Made by a program: the position numbers and the translations under genes. From Pontibacter ummariensis (GTDB lineage: Bacteria > Bacteroidota > Bacteroidia > Cytophagales > Hymenobacteraceae): 64,000 bases of DNA. The notes under the pieces were generated by a model that was not told the DNA's origin, made no database searches, and was given only the letters and a program-made list of their open reading frames with translations. The stretch covers positions 18,987-82,986 of the forward strand of contig NZ_FZOQ01000024.1 in NCBI RefSeq assembly GCF_900188175.1, in the 5' to 3' direction. This document shows, piece after piece, positions 7,718-15,875 of this stretch (position 1 is the stretch's first letter; the number at the start of each line of letters is the position of its first letter).

Positions 7718-9355
7718 ATGAAAAAGTCCGTTTTACTTTTTTCAGCAATCTCCCTTTTACTAACCAAAGCTTACGCACAAGATGCCCCGACAGAAGCTAT
7801 CAAAGAGGCTCCTTCTGTTCGGGAGGTTCCATCTCCAGACAAGTCGGGAACCGGCGAGCAAAAGCCTGCCCTCCCCCTTATGCTTTCCTTCCCCAGCGAG
7901 CCAGGTTGGAACGTGTTAAAGGAAGGACAAAAACTAGCGTTCAAAGTGAATGCCTCCGGAGGCACCGATAGCACCTTTTCTTATGCCATCACGCAGGGAA
8001 AAATAGACGGGGTAGCGTTTGACTCCCTTGGCAATTTCGCATGGGCCCCTAGTTATGACTTTGTGGACCGCCTGAGTGGCAGCCGGTTTGTGCAGTTGCT
8101 TTTCGAGGCAAAAAACAAAAAAGGGGAAAGCGTAAGCCACGTAGCTGAGTTCAAGGTTGAGCACGTAAACCGCCCACCGGTTATCGGGGAGCTCAAGCCC
8201 TTTTATGTTCGCCCTAACACAACTAATACCTATACCATTGAGTCTTCTGCCATCATGGACGAAGACAATGACCCGATCGTTATTATACCGATTGCAGACA
8301 GCATGCCGCAGGGGGCAAAACTAACGGCACAGGGTGAGTTCACTTGGCACCCGTCCCTGACGCAGTTTAACCGCCTGCGCAACAACCCGGTCTTACTGGA
8401 GTTTTATGTAGAGGATCAGCCCACAAAAGCCCGTACAAAAGGAAGCTTTACGCTGAAAGCCACCCAGCAGGACTTGCCACCCAGCATCCAGATGGTTCCC
8501 TCCCAAAAGCGATTCTCTTATGACGAGGATGCAACCGTAAACCTGAAGTTTCAGTTGTATGACCCCAATGGGGAAAGCGACATTGCCTCCTTCAACTTTA
8601 TCTCGGATAACAAGAACGTTCCTGCCGGCGCATTGGTGAAAAATGCCCCTTCGCAGTATGAGTTTATCTGGACACCGGGCTATGATTTTGTGAAAGACCC
8701 GCAAGACTCCCTGTCCTTTAACATCACCTTCTTTGTAATAGACAAGTCGAACCTGAAGGAAGAGCGTACGTTGAGTTTCTCCGTGCTGAACGCCGTAAAC
8801 GAGATCGAGAAAGACAAGAGGCTGTATGGTGAGTACCGGGCTTCGCTCGTCAGGGCATGGGATCTGATGGAGCAGCTGAAAGAGGCTGAAAAAGACTTGA
8901 AGAAAAAGTATAAGCGCGCCAAGAAAGGCAAGAAAGCCAGGTCCCTCACCAATGCCTCCCTCGGTGCAGCCACAGGAGTAGCCCCGGTAGTGGTAGATGT
9001 TCCGGAAACCTCCAAAAAGATCACGACGATTGGGGGTACAGCCGTGATGACAATTGGCACGTTGGAAGCGACTGAGGTGATCGGCCGCTCTACGAAAGAC
9101 CTGGTGGAACGCCTGAACTATATTATGGAGAAGCGGAACGAACTGCAAACCAAGGGAGACATATTCGCCCGTAAATACGCGCTGAAATCATCCAGGAGAA
9201 AGCCGGACTTCATGAAAGACGTAGATGAGTTTGTGGCCGTAATGAACCTGAAGGGACTGGTTGCATTGGAGTTAGACGCCGGCTGGCAAAACAAACGCAA
9301 GGCAACGGATGATAACATCTCTAAAACGTACAAAGACTTTACGCCGGATAATTAA
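7718..9355 (+). CDS. secreted protein with Ig/cadherin-like domains and a C-terminal helical region
   Basis: A 545-residue exported protein. A signal peptide (MKKSVLLFSAISLLLTKAYAQ) is followed by a Pro/Glu-rich linker. Three domains of about 100 residues then follow, each with a WxPxxDF-like block: FAWAPSYDFVDR near residue 108, FTWHPSLTQFNR near 209 and FIWTPGYDFVKD near 318. This layout is typical of putative-Ig/cadherin-like surface repeats in Bacteroidota. The C-terminal 170 residues are Lys-rich and helical (EKDLKKKYKRAKKGKKAR) with a Gly/Thr-rich hydrophobic segment. No T9SS sorting domain is seen at the end. The function is unknown; an envelope or surface role is inferred. Its own terminator follows. 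Confidence 0.65.
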   Translation: MKKSVLLFSAISLLLTKAYAQDAPTEAIKEAPSVREVPSPDKSGTGEQKPALPLMLSFPSEPGWNVLKEGQKLAFKVNASGGTDSTFSYAITQGKIDGVAFDSLGNFAWAPSYDFVDRLSGSRFVQLLFEAKNKKGESVSHVAEFKVEHVNRPPVIGELKPFYVRPNTTNTYTIESSAIMDEDNDPIVIIPIADSMPQGAKLTAQGEFTWHPSLTQFNRLRNNPVLLEFYVEDQPTKARTKGSFTLKATQQDLPPSIQMVPSQKRFSYDEDATVNLKFQLYDPNGESDIASFNFISDNKNVPAGALVKNAPSQYEFIWTPGYDFVKDPQDSLSFNITFFVIDKSNLKEERTLSFSVLNAVNEIEKDKRLYGEYRASLVRAWDLMEQLKEAEKDLKKKYKRAKKGKKARSLTNASLGAATGVAPVVVDVPETSKKITTIGGTAVMTIGTLEATEVIGRSTKDLVERLNYIMEKRNELQTKGDIFARKYALKSSRRKPDFMKDVDEFVAVMNLKGLVALELDAGWQNKRKATDDNISKTYKDFTPDN

Positions 9356-9370
9356 AGCATAAAGGCTGTG

Positions 9371-9409
9371 AAACAAGGCGCTTCCTTAACCGGAGCGCCT
9401 TGTTTTTTT
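9371..9409 (+). terminator. Rho-independent terminator after the secreted protein gene
   Basis: A 12-bp perfect stem (9371-9382 with 9394-9405), an 11-base loop and a run of seven T. It begins 15 bp after the stop codon at 9355. Confidence 0.85.
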
Positions 9410-9433
9410 AACCCTGTGCTGCTACTGTAAAGC

Positions 9434-9463
9434 AAAAAAGGCAGCCCCAGAAGCCGCCTTTTT
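9434..9463 (-). terminator. Rho-independent terminator of the PorT-type barrel gene
   Basis: Read on the minus strand, AAAAAGGC and GCCTTTTTT arms form a hairpin with internal GC pairs and one mismatch, and a T tract follows. It lies 22 bp beyond the stop at 9486. Together with the hairpin at 9371 it separates two convergent genes. Confidence 0.75.
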
Positions 9464-9485
9464 AATTAATGCAAAGCAACAGGTA

Positions 9486-10151
9486 TTATTCTGTAGCTGA
9501 AAACTTAATGCCCAGGGTCAGCATGAACACAGAGTGCCGGGCATTGGCGAGGTCCCCCTCAAAGTAATCCGCATCCTTCACAAAATCAGAGAAGGCACCA
9601 TTATAGCGGAGGCCCAGGCTGATGCCGTTACGGGAAGTAACGCCTAAACCGGCCGCGTAGCCTATCTCAAACTCAGATAAGCCATCCTTGCTCTTTTCAT
9701 CTCTGCTGCTGGCGATGCGGTTACCGCTACCATCGTAAATCTCCGTTTCGTTGTTCACGCTCAGCAGGTAGCTTAATTGTGGCCCTAACTCAAAGTACAG
9801 CGGGCCCGCCTTGATGTTGGCTAATACCGGCAGGTCGAGGTAGGCATAGTTCACGCTACCCTCTCTCCTTCTGGTTTGCAGGAGCAAATTCGTATACTCC
9901 TCCCCGCTGCTCTTAAAGCCTCTCCTGGAGTACAGTAGCTCTGGCTGAATAGAGAAGAAGTCTTCTACCACGGGAAAGTTCAGCAGCACGCCGGCATGGA
10001 AGGACAGCTTGTTTTCAAACATTTCCTCGTCACGCAGGTCGCCCGACAGATTCGACAGGTTGGCACCTCCCCGAACCCCGAAAGTCGCCTGCGCCTGAGC
10101 TGCAGAGATGGTGCCTAACAGCAGGGCACAGGCAATAAATAGTTTCTTCAT
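9486..10151 (-). CDS. PorT-family outer-membrane beta-barrel protein
   Basis: A 221-residue protein with a clear signal peptide (MKKLFIACALLLGTISAAQAQ) followed directly by FGVRGGANLSNLSG. That motif, repeated 'GxxxGLxxxY'-like strands and the final aromatic strand VFMLTLGIKFSATE are typical of outer-membrane barrel domain 2 (PorT type), common in Bacteroidota. It probably forms an eight-stranded barrel. The specific function is unknown. It is monocistronic, with a terminator on its 3' side and 306 bp of free upstream DNA. Confidence 0.75.
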   Translation of the reverse strand: MKKLFIACALLLGTISAAQAQATFGVRGGANLSNLSGDLRDEEMFENKLSFHAGVLLNFPVVEDFFSIQPELLYSRRGFKSSGEEYTNLLLQTRRREGSVNYAYLDLPVLANIKAGPLYFELGPQLSYLLSVNNETEIYDGSGNRIASSRDEKSKDGLSEFEIGYAAGLGVTSRNGISLGLRYNGAFSDFVKDADYFEGDLANARHSVFMLTLGIKFSATE

Positions 10152-10457
10152 AAGAATGAGTAATTAGTACGTGTATTCAAACGACCAATATACGCCGATC
10201 CTTATATTTCAGTTCAACACCACTATTCATGCATATCGTCCTATTCGACAGAAACGGGCTTTTATTCCTTTGTAAGCCAGGCAAGTAAAAAAGGGCACCT
10301 TAACTGCATCCAACTTTATTAAGGCAAAACTTCTTCATAATACAACACATTTACCTTGAAAAATATTGACCGTTTACAGGCAGAAAGGGCTTGTGTTTCC
10401 TAGGCTTACGGATGAGACGCATGGCAGAATCAGTATGATAAGGCTGTGCTATCGTTC
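10152..10457. other. intergenic region between two minus-strand genes
   Basis: This 306-bp region holds the promoter of the PorT-type gene and the 3' end of the DUF389-like transcript. It is moderately AT-rich. I see no convincing terminator, conserved hairpin or coding frame here. Confidence 0.3.
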
Positions 10458-11381
10458 TTACTTCTCCCCTGTCTTTGCTTTCAGGAATCGCCGGATGCCC
10501 TCACCCCGCATGCCCATGATGGCGAAGGTAATGCCAGCCACTACTGTTAACGTAGTAACGTTAATACCGAAGGCAAGTAAATGGTCCTGCCATTTAGCGT
10601 GCTCATCAAAGCCAAACACAAGCTTAAGCCCAAACCAAGCCGGGTAAACGGAAATATGTGCGGTAGCGGCAAGTCCTACCAATTCCCGACGCCCGGCATC
10701 GTCCACAGCTCCCAAGCCGGCAGCAGCCCCTATCACACATGATATAATAAATCCGGATAGAGGCGAACCCAGATCGTGCCACCCAATGGGTGGCTTTGTA
10801 AAATAAGCCACGCAAACCCCAGCCAACACAATCAGGGCCGTAGACACAAAAAGGGCCAGAAGCCCCTGCCCCAGAAAACGCCACTCCCGGATCACAGCGC
10901 CCAGGCCTACGCCCAGCATGTGGTGGTGATAGGGTAGAAACAGCAGCCCGGCAATGATCAGGGGGATCATGTCCTCCACCATGCCGTAAGCAAGTAAAAC
11001 GGAGGACAAAAACACTCTGCTAACCAGGCTCCCCGTTACTTTGGTGTACTGCCACAGCTCCTCATAAACATCCGTTGTTGGTCTCACTGTCGGATCTGTT
11101 TCTTCAATAGGGGCCGCCGCGGCAAACAGCGACTCGGGGTGCTGGGTAGTGAAGGCAAACAAATCAGGATCATAAAAAGGAGCGGTCATCAAGCGTTCGA
11201 CAAGGGTTTTAACCTTCGGGGTAGCCGTCTCCACCTGCACTACATCCAGTTTTTTTTCCTGGTGATCAGTGGTATAGCGTATCTCCTGCCGCACAGACAC
11301 TTGTGAGGCCCCGGCAGCAAAGGCCAGGTTCGCCACGTTTTTCCCCTGTCCTTCCGGAGCTTTTACTGTAATTATTCGCAT
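10458..11381 (-). CDS. DUF389-like integral membrane protein
   Basis: A 307-residue protein. The N-terminal 70 residues form a soluble alpha/beta domain (MRIITVKAPEGQGKNVANLAF...VVQVETATPKVKTLVERL) similar in layout to the cytoplasmic domain of DUF389 proteins. About six hydrophobic helices follow from residue 120 to 295, including SSVLLAYGMVEDMIPLIIAGLLFLP. DUF389 members are uncharacterised membrane proteins. The gene follows GltS on the same strand after 147 bp and may share its transcript. Family assignment rests on pattern only. Confidence 0.5.
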   Translation of the reverse strand: MRIITVKAPEGQGKNVANLAFAAGASQVSVRQEIRYTTDHQEKKLDVVQVETATPKVKTLVERLMTAPFYDPDLFAFTTQHPESLFAAAAPIEETDPTVRPTTDVYEELWQYTKVTGSLVSRVFLSSVLLAYGMVEDMIPLIIAGLLFLPYHHHMLGVGLGAVIREWRFLGQGLLALFVSTALIVLAGVCVAYFTKPPIGWHDLGSPLSGFIISCVIGAAAGLGAVDDAGRRELVGLAATAHISVYPAWFGLKLVFGFDEHAKWQDHLLAFGINVTTLTVVAGITFAIMGMRGEGIRRFLKAKTGEK

Positions 11382-11528
11382 AGAGTCCTTTTTTTTAATT
11401 CTGATTCTCTTACGGGATGGGTGAATTACTTATACCAGCACAAAGCAAAAAGGGTTAATCAGCTGTACCTTGCTTGTTATGCCTGTTGTTTGGTTCAGCG
11501 TGCAAAACTGGCCCGACCTCCTCTACCT

Positions 11529-12761
11529 TTACCCGAACAGCTTCAGAATTACGGTTGTCAGCAGGACAACCATCCACGGAAACAGGTAGAAGGCATTCAG
11601 CGGCATGATAACCGGCATGGGCTCCACTGGTCCCTCTTCGTCAATAAAGCGACGCAAAAAGCCCATGCCCATAGGCCCCCAACCGGTAGTGATCGCCAGG
11701 AAAGCAGTTGCAATGACAGCTGCATAGTACTTGTTCGTATACTTGGCAAAGAGGCGAAAAGCAAACCAGCTAAAGCCCACGCTACAGGAAACAGCTATAA
11801 TGGCTCCTATTAGTAGGCGTGGGGTAAGCAGGGCGAGCAAGTGGAGGGGAATGCTCATCACTGCATAGGCTAACACCAGGTTCATCGTAGGGCCCAGCAA
11901 CAGTACAGTAATTGCCTTCTCCGGAAACTTATCTTTCCCTTTCACAAAGGAAAAGCTCAGGCGGATAAGTGATCCCAGCAGAAAAGCCACGACAATTACT
12001 GGCAAGTAGTCATCCCGCAACCAGGATAACTGCGCTAGCAGGATGTGTTGTATGGCAAAAGCCAGGGAGATAACCACCAGGATCAGAATAACAAGGTGAC
12101 TAATCTCAATAGAGAACCGCCCAAGGGGCTCACGGGGGTGATTGTCAACAGGTGAAGGAGCTGGCGGCTGTCGCTCTGCAATTTTAAAAAGATTACGACT
12201 AATAAAGTTTGCCCCTATCACACTACTTACCACGCCTACCATCATTATTCCCTGTGCCAGTTGTTTTAAATTAGGGTAAGCTTCGCGAAAAAGCTCCGCA
12301 ACCGGTGCTGTTTGTGAAGGAGGATTCAGGTTATAGGGAGCCCCCACAAAACTAAGCGGGCCGGTTAAAACAGCTGTGTGTATGGGATAGCTCCCCGTAA
12401 AAGCAAGGGGTAAAACCAACAAGAACTGCAGGATAGCCAGTACACAACCTGCGCCGATAAACAACAGGAACAGTTTAGCCCCATGCTTAAGAATACTGGG
12501 TGTGATGTGCATTCCCATGTTAGCGGTTAGCAGCGCCACCAGAAAGTCAACAGCGGGCCCTTGCGTAGGTATTGTGATGGTTAAGGTGTTGGAAATCCGC
12601 AGCAGAAAAATAACAAAGGCAAACAACAGCCCTCCTAAAAGTGGTTCTGGTATAAAGTTCCGCTTCAGAAAACCAATGCTCTGCACCAGTCTTTGTCCTA
12701 TCATAGAGGCAACGCCTGCCAATGCGACGGCAAACAGAAACGGTAAATGCACAGTAATCAT
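11529..12761 (-). CDS. sodium/glutamate symporter GltS family
   Basis: A 410-residue inner-membrane transporter with about 11 hydrophobic segments. The beginning (LPFLFAVALAGVASMIGQRLVQSIGFLKRNFIPEPLLGGLL) matches the GltS pattern, in which a Pro-Glu/Pro-Xaa-Gly segment ends the first helical hairpin. NMGMHITPSIL and the block TGPLSFVGAPYNLNPP around residue 140 correspond to the re-entrant substrate/Na+ region, although it is less canonical than the GGHGT of E. coli GltS. Residues 190-215 are a polar loop. The family imports glutamate with Na+; the altered loop may mean a different carboxylate substrate. Confidence 0.75.
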   Translation of the reverse strand: MITVHLPFLFAVALAGVASMIGQRLVQSIGFLKRNFIPEPLLGGLLFAFVIFLLRISNTLTITIPTQGPAVDFLVALLTANMGMHITPSILKHGAKLFLLFIGAGCVLAILQFLLVLPLAFTGSYPIHTAVLTGPLSFVGAPYNLNPPSQTAPVAELFREAYPNLKQLAQGIMMVGVVSSVIGANFISRNLFKIAERQPPAPSPVDNHPREPLGRFSIEISHLVILILVVISLAFAIQHILLAQLSWLRDDYLPVIVVAFLLGSLIRLSFSFVKGKDKFPEKAITVLLLGPTMNLVLAYAVMSIPLHLLALLTPRLLIGAIIAVSCSVGFSWFAFRLFAKYTNKYYAAVIATAFLAITTGWGPMGMGFLRRFIDEEGPVEPMPVIMPLNAFYLFPWMVVLLTTVILKLFG

Positions 12762-13124
12762 ACTTCTTCCCGGCTAAGTAAATGGTGCTGTAAAGTCTAA
12801 CCTGAAACAGGTTGGGACATGTAGGTGCTGATTGTCGCGTATGACGCAATAATTTACTAAACCATTACGCCAGAATGTTACCGGGCGTTCGTCTACAGGG
12901 CTAGCAGGAAGCTTTCCGGATGATAATAGATATCTTCTTTGGAGCTTTTCTTCCTTCATCCGGGGCTACAAACCAAAGCTTCGCCTTTCTTTAGGAACAG
13001 ATTTATGAAATCAAAAGAACTCCTCTTGCACTCTATGCATAGTTCTGCTTTTCAGGAGATTACTAAATAAAAAGCCCGCCTCATCTTAGGCGGGCTTTTC
13101 TGATCTGCAGCAGCAACACGCTAC
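12762..13124. other. intergenic region between the TonB-type barrel gene and gltS
   Basis: 363 bp. The part next to 12762 carries the gltS promoter, and the part next to 13125 holds the TonB-type gene terminator at 13069-13099. A 61-codon minus-strand frame (12774-12959) has no recognisable features and is probably not a gene. No binding site was recognised. Confidence 0.35.
13069..13099 (-). terminator. Rho-independent terminator of the TonB-type barrel gene
   Basis: AAAAGCCCGCC and GGCGGGCTTTT form an 11-bp stem with an eight-base loop. A/T runs on both sides let it work in either direction. It lies about 26 bp beyond the stop at 13125. Confidence 0.85.
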
Positions 13125-15614
13125 TCAATTTCCTGTACGGTTCAGCTCCTCCAGGGTATTACGGCGGCGTTCTTCAACTTTCTGCCCTTTGCTAAAGTTA
13201 TAGCGCAAAGACAGACCAACATGCCGGGCGCGGAAGTACTGGTCGAAGTCGCTGATGTTGCCCTCTCCTACATCGGCAGCTATTAAGAGGCGCTGGCTCT
13301 TAAACACATCATTCACGTTCAGGCTCAGGTCCAGCTTCTTATCCCAAAAGCTTTTCTTAAGCCCCAGGTGTACCCACCAGCGCGGCTCTACACGGTAAAG
13401 GGCATACGCGACGGGGCCGTTGTATACGGCGTTCACCTCCAGGCGCAGGTCCAGTGGCAGCAGAATATTGTGGTTCGACTGTAGCATGTAGTATACCTGG
13501 TCATTGATCACCTGCTCCTGATTGACGATAGTGCTGTACTCTTGATAAGACACCACCAGGGTATTGTTTGTGTCCCAGTTCTTCATGATCTTGAGGGGCA
13601 CCACAGCCGTTAATCCGAAGCTCTGCGACGCATCCACGTTCCCGATATAGTAAATGGTGGTAGCCGTCTCGGTATCAATCGCCGGTAACTCCGCAATAAC
13701 GTCCTGGTTTCGCTGGTAATTCAGGATCAGGCTGTAGTTCTTCTGGTAAACCTGCGTGACGCTAAAAGCATGGGTATACTGCGAACGCAGGTAGGGATTG
13801 CCTTGCCAGTAGGTGTAGGGATCGCGGTAAGCGAAAAAAGGGTTCAACTGCCCGTAGTTGGGCCGCTGTAAACGGCGGCTGTAGCTGTAACTGATCTCGT
13901 AGCTATCGTTTACCTTTTGCTGTAGGAACACACTGGGGAACAGATTCAGATAATCGCGCTCCGTTACCTGCCCTGTTGTTTTAGACTCTCCTTCCGATAC
14001 GGTCTGTTCTGCCCGCAAACCCGCCTGCAGGCTAAACCGCTCACTCAGTTTACTGCTCCAGTTAACATAGGCAGCGAAGATGTTTTCGTTATATATAAAG
14101 TGGTTCGTCCGCTTGATGTCCAGTATCGGCACCTCGCTATTATTGAAGTAAAAGCGGGAATCACTGTCTGATATCACCCGGCTGGCTTTTGCTCCCAACT
14201 CCAGTTTATGCCCCTCAGCAAAAGGTTTGGTGAAGTCTAGTTTGGCTGAATAAATGTCAAAGCCGTTTGGCGTGTCGGTATACAGGAAGTCCTGCAGCAC
14301 CGGCTTGTCACTTGCCAGGGAGTCATAGTAGTTGTAAAAATTGGCGAACCCGTCGTTAGTAATGCGCACGTAATCCAGGTCTGCGGATAAAGTGGTGCCC
14401 AGGGTGTCGAACTTGCCCAGGTAGTGCAGGTTTGAGTTGAAGTTCGCGAAACGGTTTTCATTGTAGTTATTGGCCTCTATGTACAGGGCAGGCTGGTTCC
14501 GGTTGTTCCCGAGGTAAGTGTCCGTCAGGAAATCTGCCCACAGATAGTTGGTGCCGTAGTTTGCCACAAAACCAACGCTATGGCGGTCGTTCAGGCTGTA
14601 ATCGGTGCCGAAGCGCACGATCGGAGGTCCCTTCACTTTGTAATTACCGGTAGCTACCTGATCAAAATAGATGGCGCTGTTTTCTCCCTGGAACACCCGC
14701 GTAAAAGTGGCCTCGCGCCCTCCTACCCGTTGAGCCATGTCCAGGCTCAGAAAGGAGTTCCACTTGCCTGTTTTATAGTTGATGTTGCCTCCTGTAGAGT
14801 ATCCAAACTGCTTCCCGTTATAGGTAGCGCCAGCGTACACACTCCCGTTCATACCCCGCAGGTCGTTCTTTTTTAGGTTGATGTTCAGGATACCGGAAGA
14901 ACCTTCGGCATCATACTTGGCAGAGGGATTGGTTATGATCTCGATGCTCCTGATGTTTTCGGCTGACATGCCCTCCAGCATGTTGCGCAGGTCCCGGGCG
15001 GAGAGATAGGTGAGCTTGCCGTCGAGCATTACGGTTACCCCTGCCCTACCGTTGAGCTGTATATTCCCTTCCTGGTCTATGTATACCCCCGGCGACTTGG
15101 CTAACACTTCATAAGCTGTACTGGCTGCTGCCAACGCAGTTCCTGCTATATTCACCACCATGCGGTCCGCCTCCTGTGTAATGGTAGGGCGCAAGGCTTC
15201 CACACTTACTTCTTTCAGCTGCGTGGCAACCGGACTCAGTTCTACAGGGGGTACCGATACCGTCAGGGCACCTTCCCTGAGAGTTACCTGCTGCACTGTC
15301 TTCGTCTTATACCCGATAAAGCTGAAGGTAAGGGAATAGGTACCTTGCGGGACGTTCGGAAAAGAGAAGTGGCCGCTTTCATCGGTCAGGGTACCGTCCT
15401 GGGCCTGCGTGCCCCCCTGTGGCAGCAGAGCAACTGTCGCGAAGGCAATGGGCGAACCGCTTAGCGAATCAGTCAGCACCCCGGAAATAGCTCCCTGGCT
15501 AACCGGGGCGGCCGTCGCTGCTGGGGCTTGGGGCTTATTCTGCCCACTGGTGGTAACAGAAAAGCTCAGGCAAAGGCATAGCTGCCCCATCAAAAAGAGG
15601 AGTCCTTTTTTCAT
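13125..15614 (-). CDS. TonB-dependent receptor-like outer-membrane protein (OMP_b-brl_3 type)
   Basis: An 829-residue outer-membrane protein. The order is: signal peptide (MKKGLLFLMGQLCLCLSFSV), an Ala/Pro linker, a carboxypeptidase-regulatory-like domain (residues about 42-125, with DESGHFSFPNVPQGTYSLTF), a plug-like domain (about 140-260, with SPGVYIDQEGNIQLNGRAGVTVMLDG and SIEIITNPSAKYDAEGSSGILNI), then a beta-barrel to the C-terminus. This is the arrangement of the outer-membrane beta-barrel family 3, found singly in Bacteroidota without a SusD partner. No SusD-like lipoprotein is adjacent, so a polysaccharide role is not supported. The ligand is unknown. Confidence 0.8.
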   Translation of the reverse strand: MKKGLLFLMGQLCLCLSFSVTTSGQNKPQAPAATAAPVSQGAISGVLTDSLSGSPIAFATVALLPQGGTQAQDGTLTDESGHFSFPNVPQGTYSLTFSFIGYKTKTVQQVTLREGALTVSVPPVELSPVATQLKEVSVEALRPTITQEADRMVVNIAGTALAAASTAYEVLAKSPGVYIDQEGNIQLNGRAGVTVMLDGKLTYLSARDLRNMLEGMSAENIRSIEIITNPSAKYDAEGSSGILNINLKKNDLRGMNGSVYAGATYNGKQFGYSTGGNINYKTGKWNSFLSLDMAQRVGGREATFTRVFQGENSAIYFDQVATGNYKVKGPPIVRFGTDYSLNDRHSVGFVANYGTNYLWADFLTDTYLGNNRNQPALYIEANNYNENRFANFNSNLHYLGKFDTLGTTLSADLDYVRITNDGFANFYNYYDSLASDKPVLQDFLYTDTPNGFDIYSAKLDFTKPFAEGHKLELGAKASRVISDSDSRFYFNNSEVPILDIKRTNHFIYNENIFAAYVNWSSKLSERFSLQAGLRAEQTVSEGESKTTGQVTERDYLNLFPSVFLQQKVNDSYEISYSYSRRLQRPNYGQLNPFFAYRDPYTYWQGNPYLRSQYTHAFSVTQVYQKNYSLILNYQRNQDVIAELPAIDTETATTIYYIGNVDASQSFGLTAVVPLKIMKNWDTNNTLVVSYQEYSTIVNQEQVINDQVYYMLQSNHNILLPLDLRLEVNAVYNGPVAYALYRVEPRWWVHLGLKKSFWDKKLDLSLNVNDVFKSQRLLIAADVGEGNISDFDQYFRARHVGLSLRYNFSKGQKVEERRRNTLEELNRTGN

Positions 15615-15875
15615 AGTATAAAGATTAGAAGATGATGAATAAAATCGGGTGAGAGTAGCTGGCGCAAAAGAAAGACAAAGTACCTGTGCAGAGGTTGCAC
15701 CCGCTAGTATATTTTTCTTTTCAGGTCTGCTCTTTACAGAAAGGCGTAGCTCTCCTGGCTCTGCTTTGAGGAGAGTTAAGGTCCTTTAACGCCGTGGTAT
15801 TTGTAGAGGAGGGCTCGCCCAACAGTAGGCTTAAGTACCGTTGGTGTTTAGCTTATGTTCGGGCGGGCCTTTTAC

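Noticed and set aside
8393..9148. A 251-codon minus-strand frame inside the secreted repeat protein gene
   Set aside because: Antisense to a well-supported exported protein, with no motif or start context.
12774..12959. A 61-codon minus-strand frame upstream of gltS
   Set aside because: No signal peptide, no family features, and it overlaps the likely promoter region of gltS.
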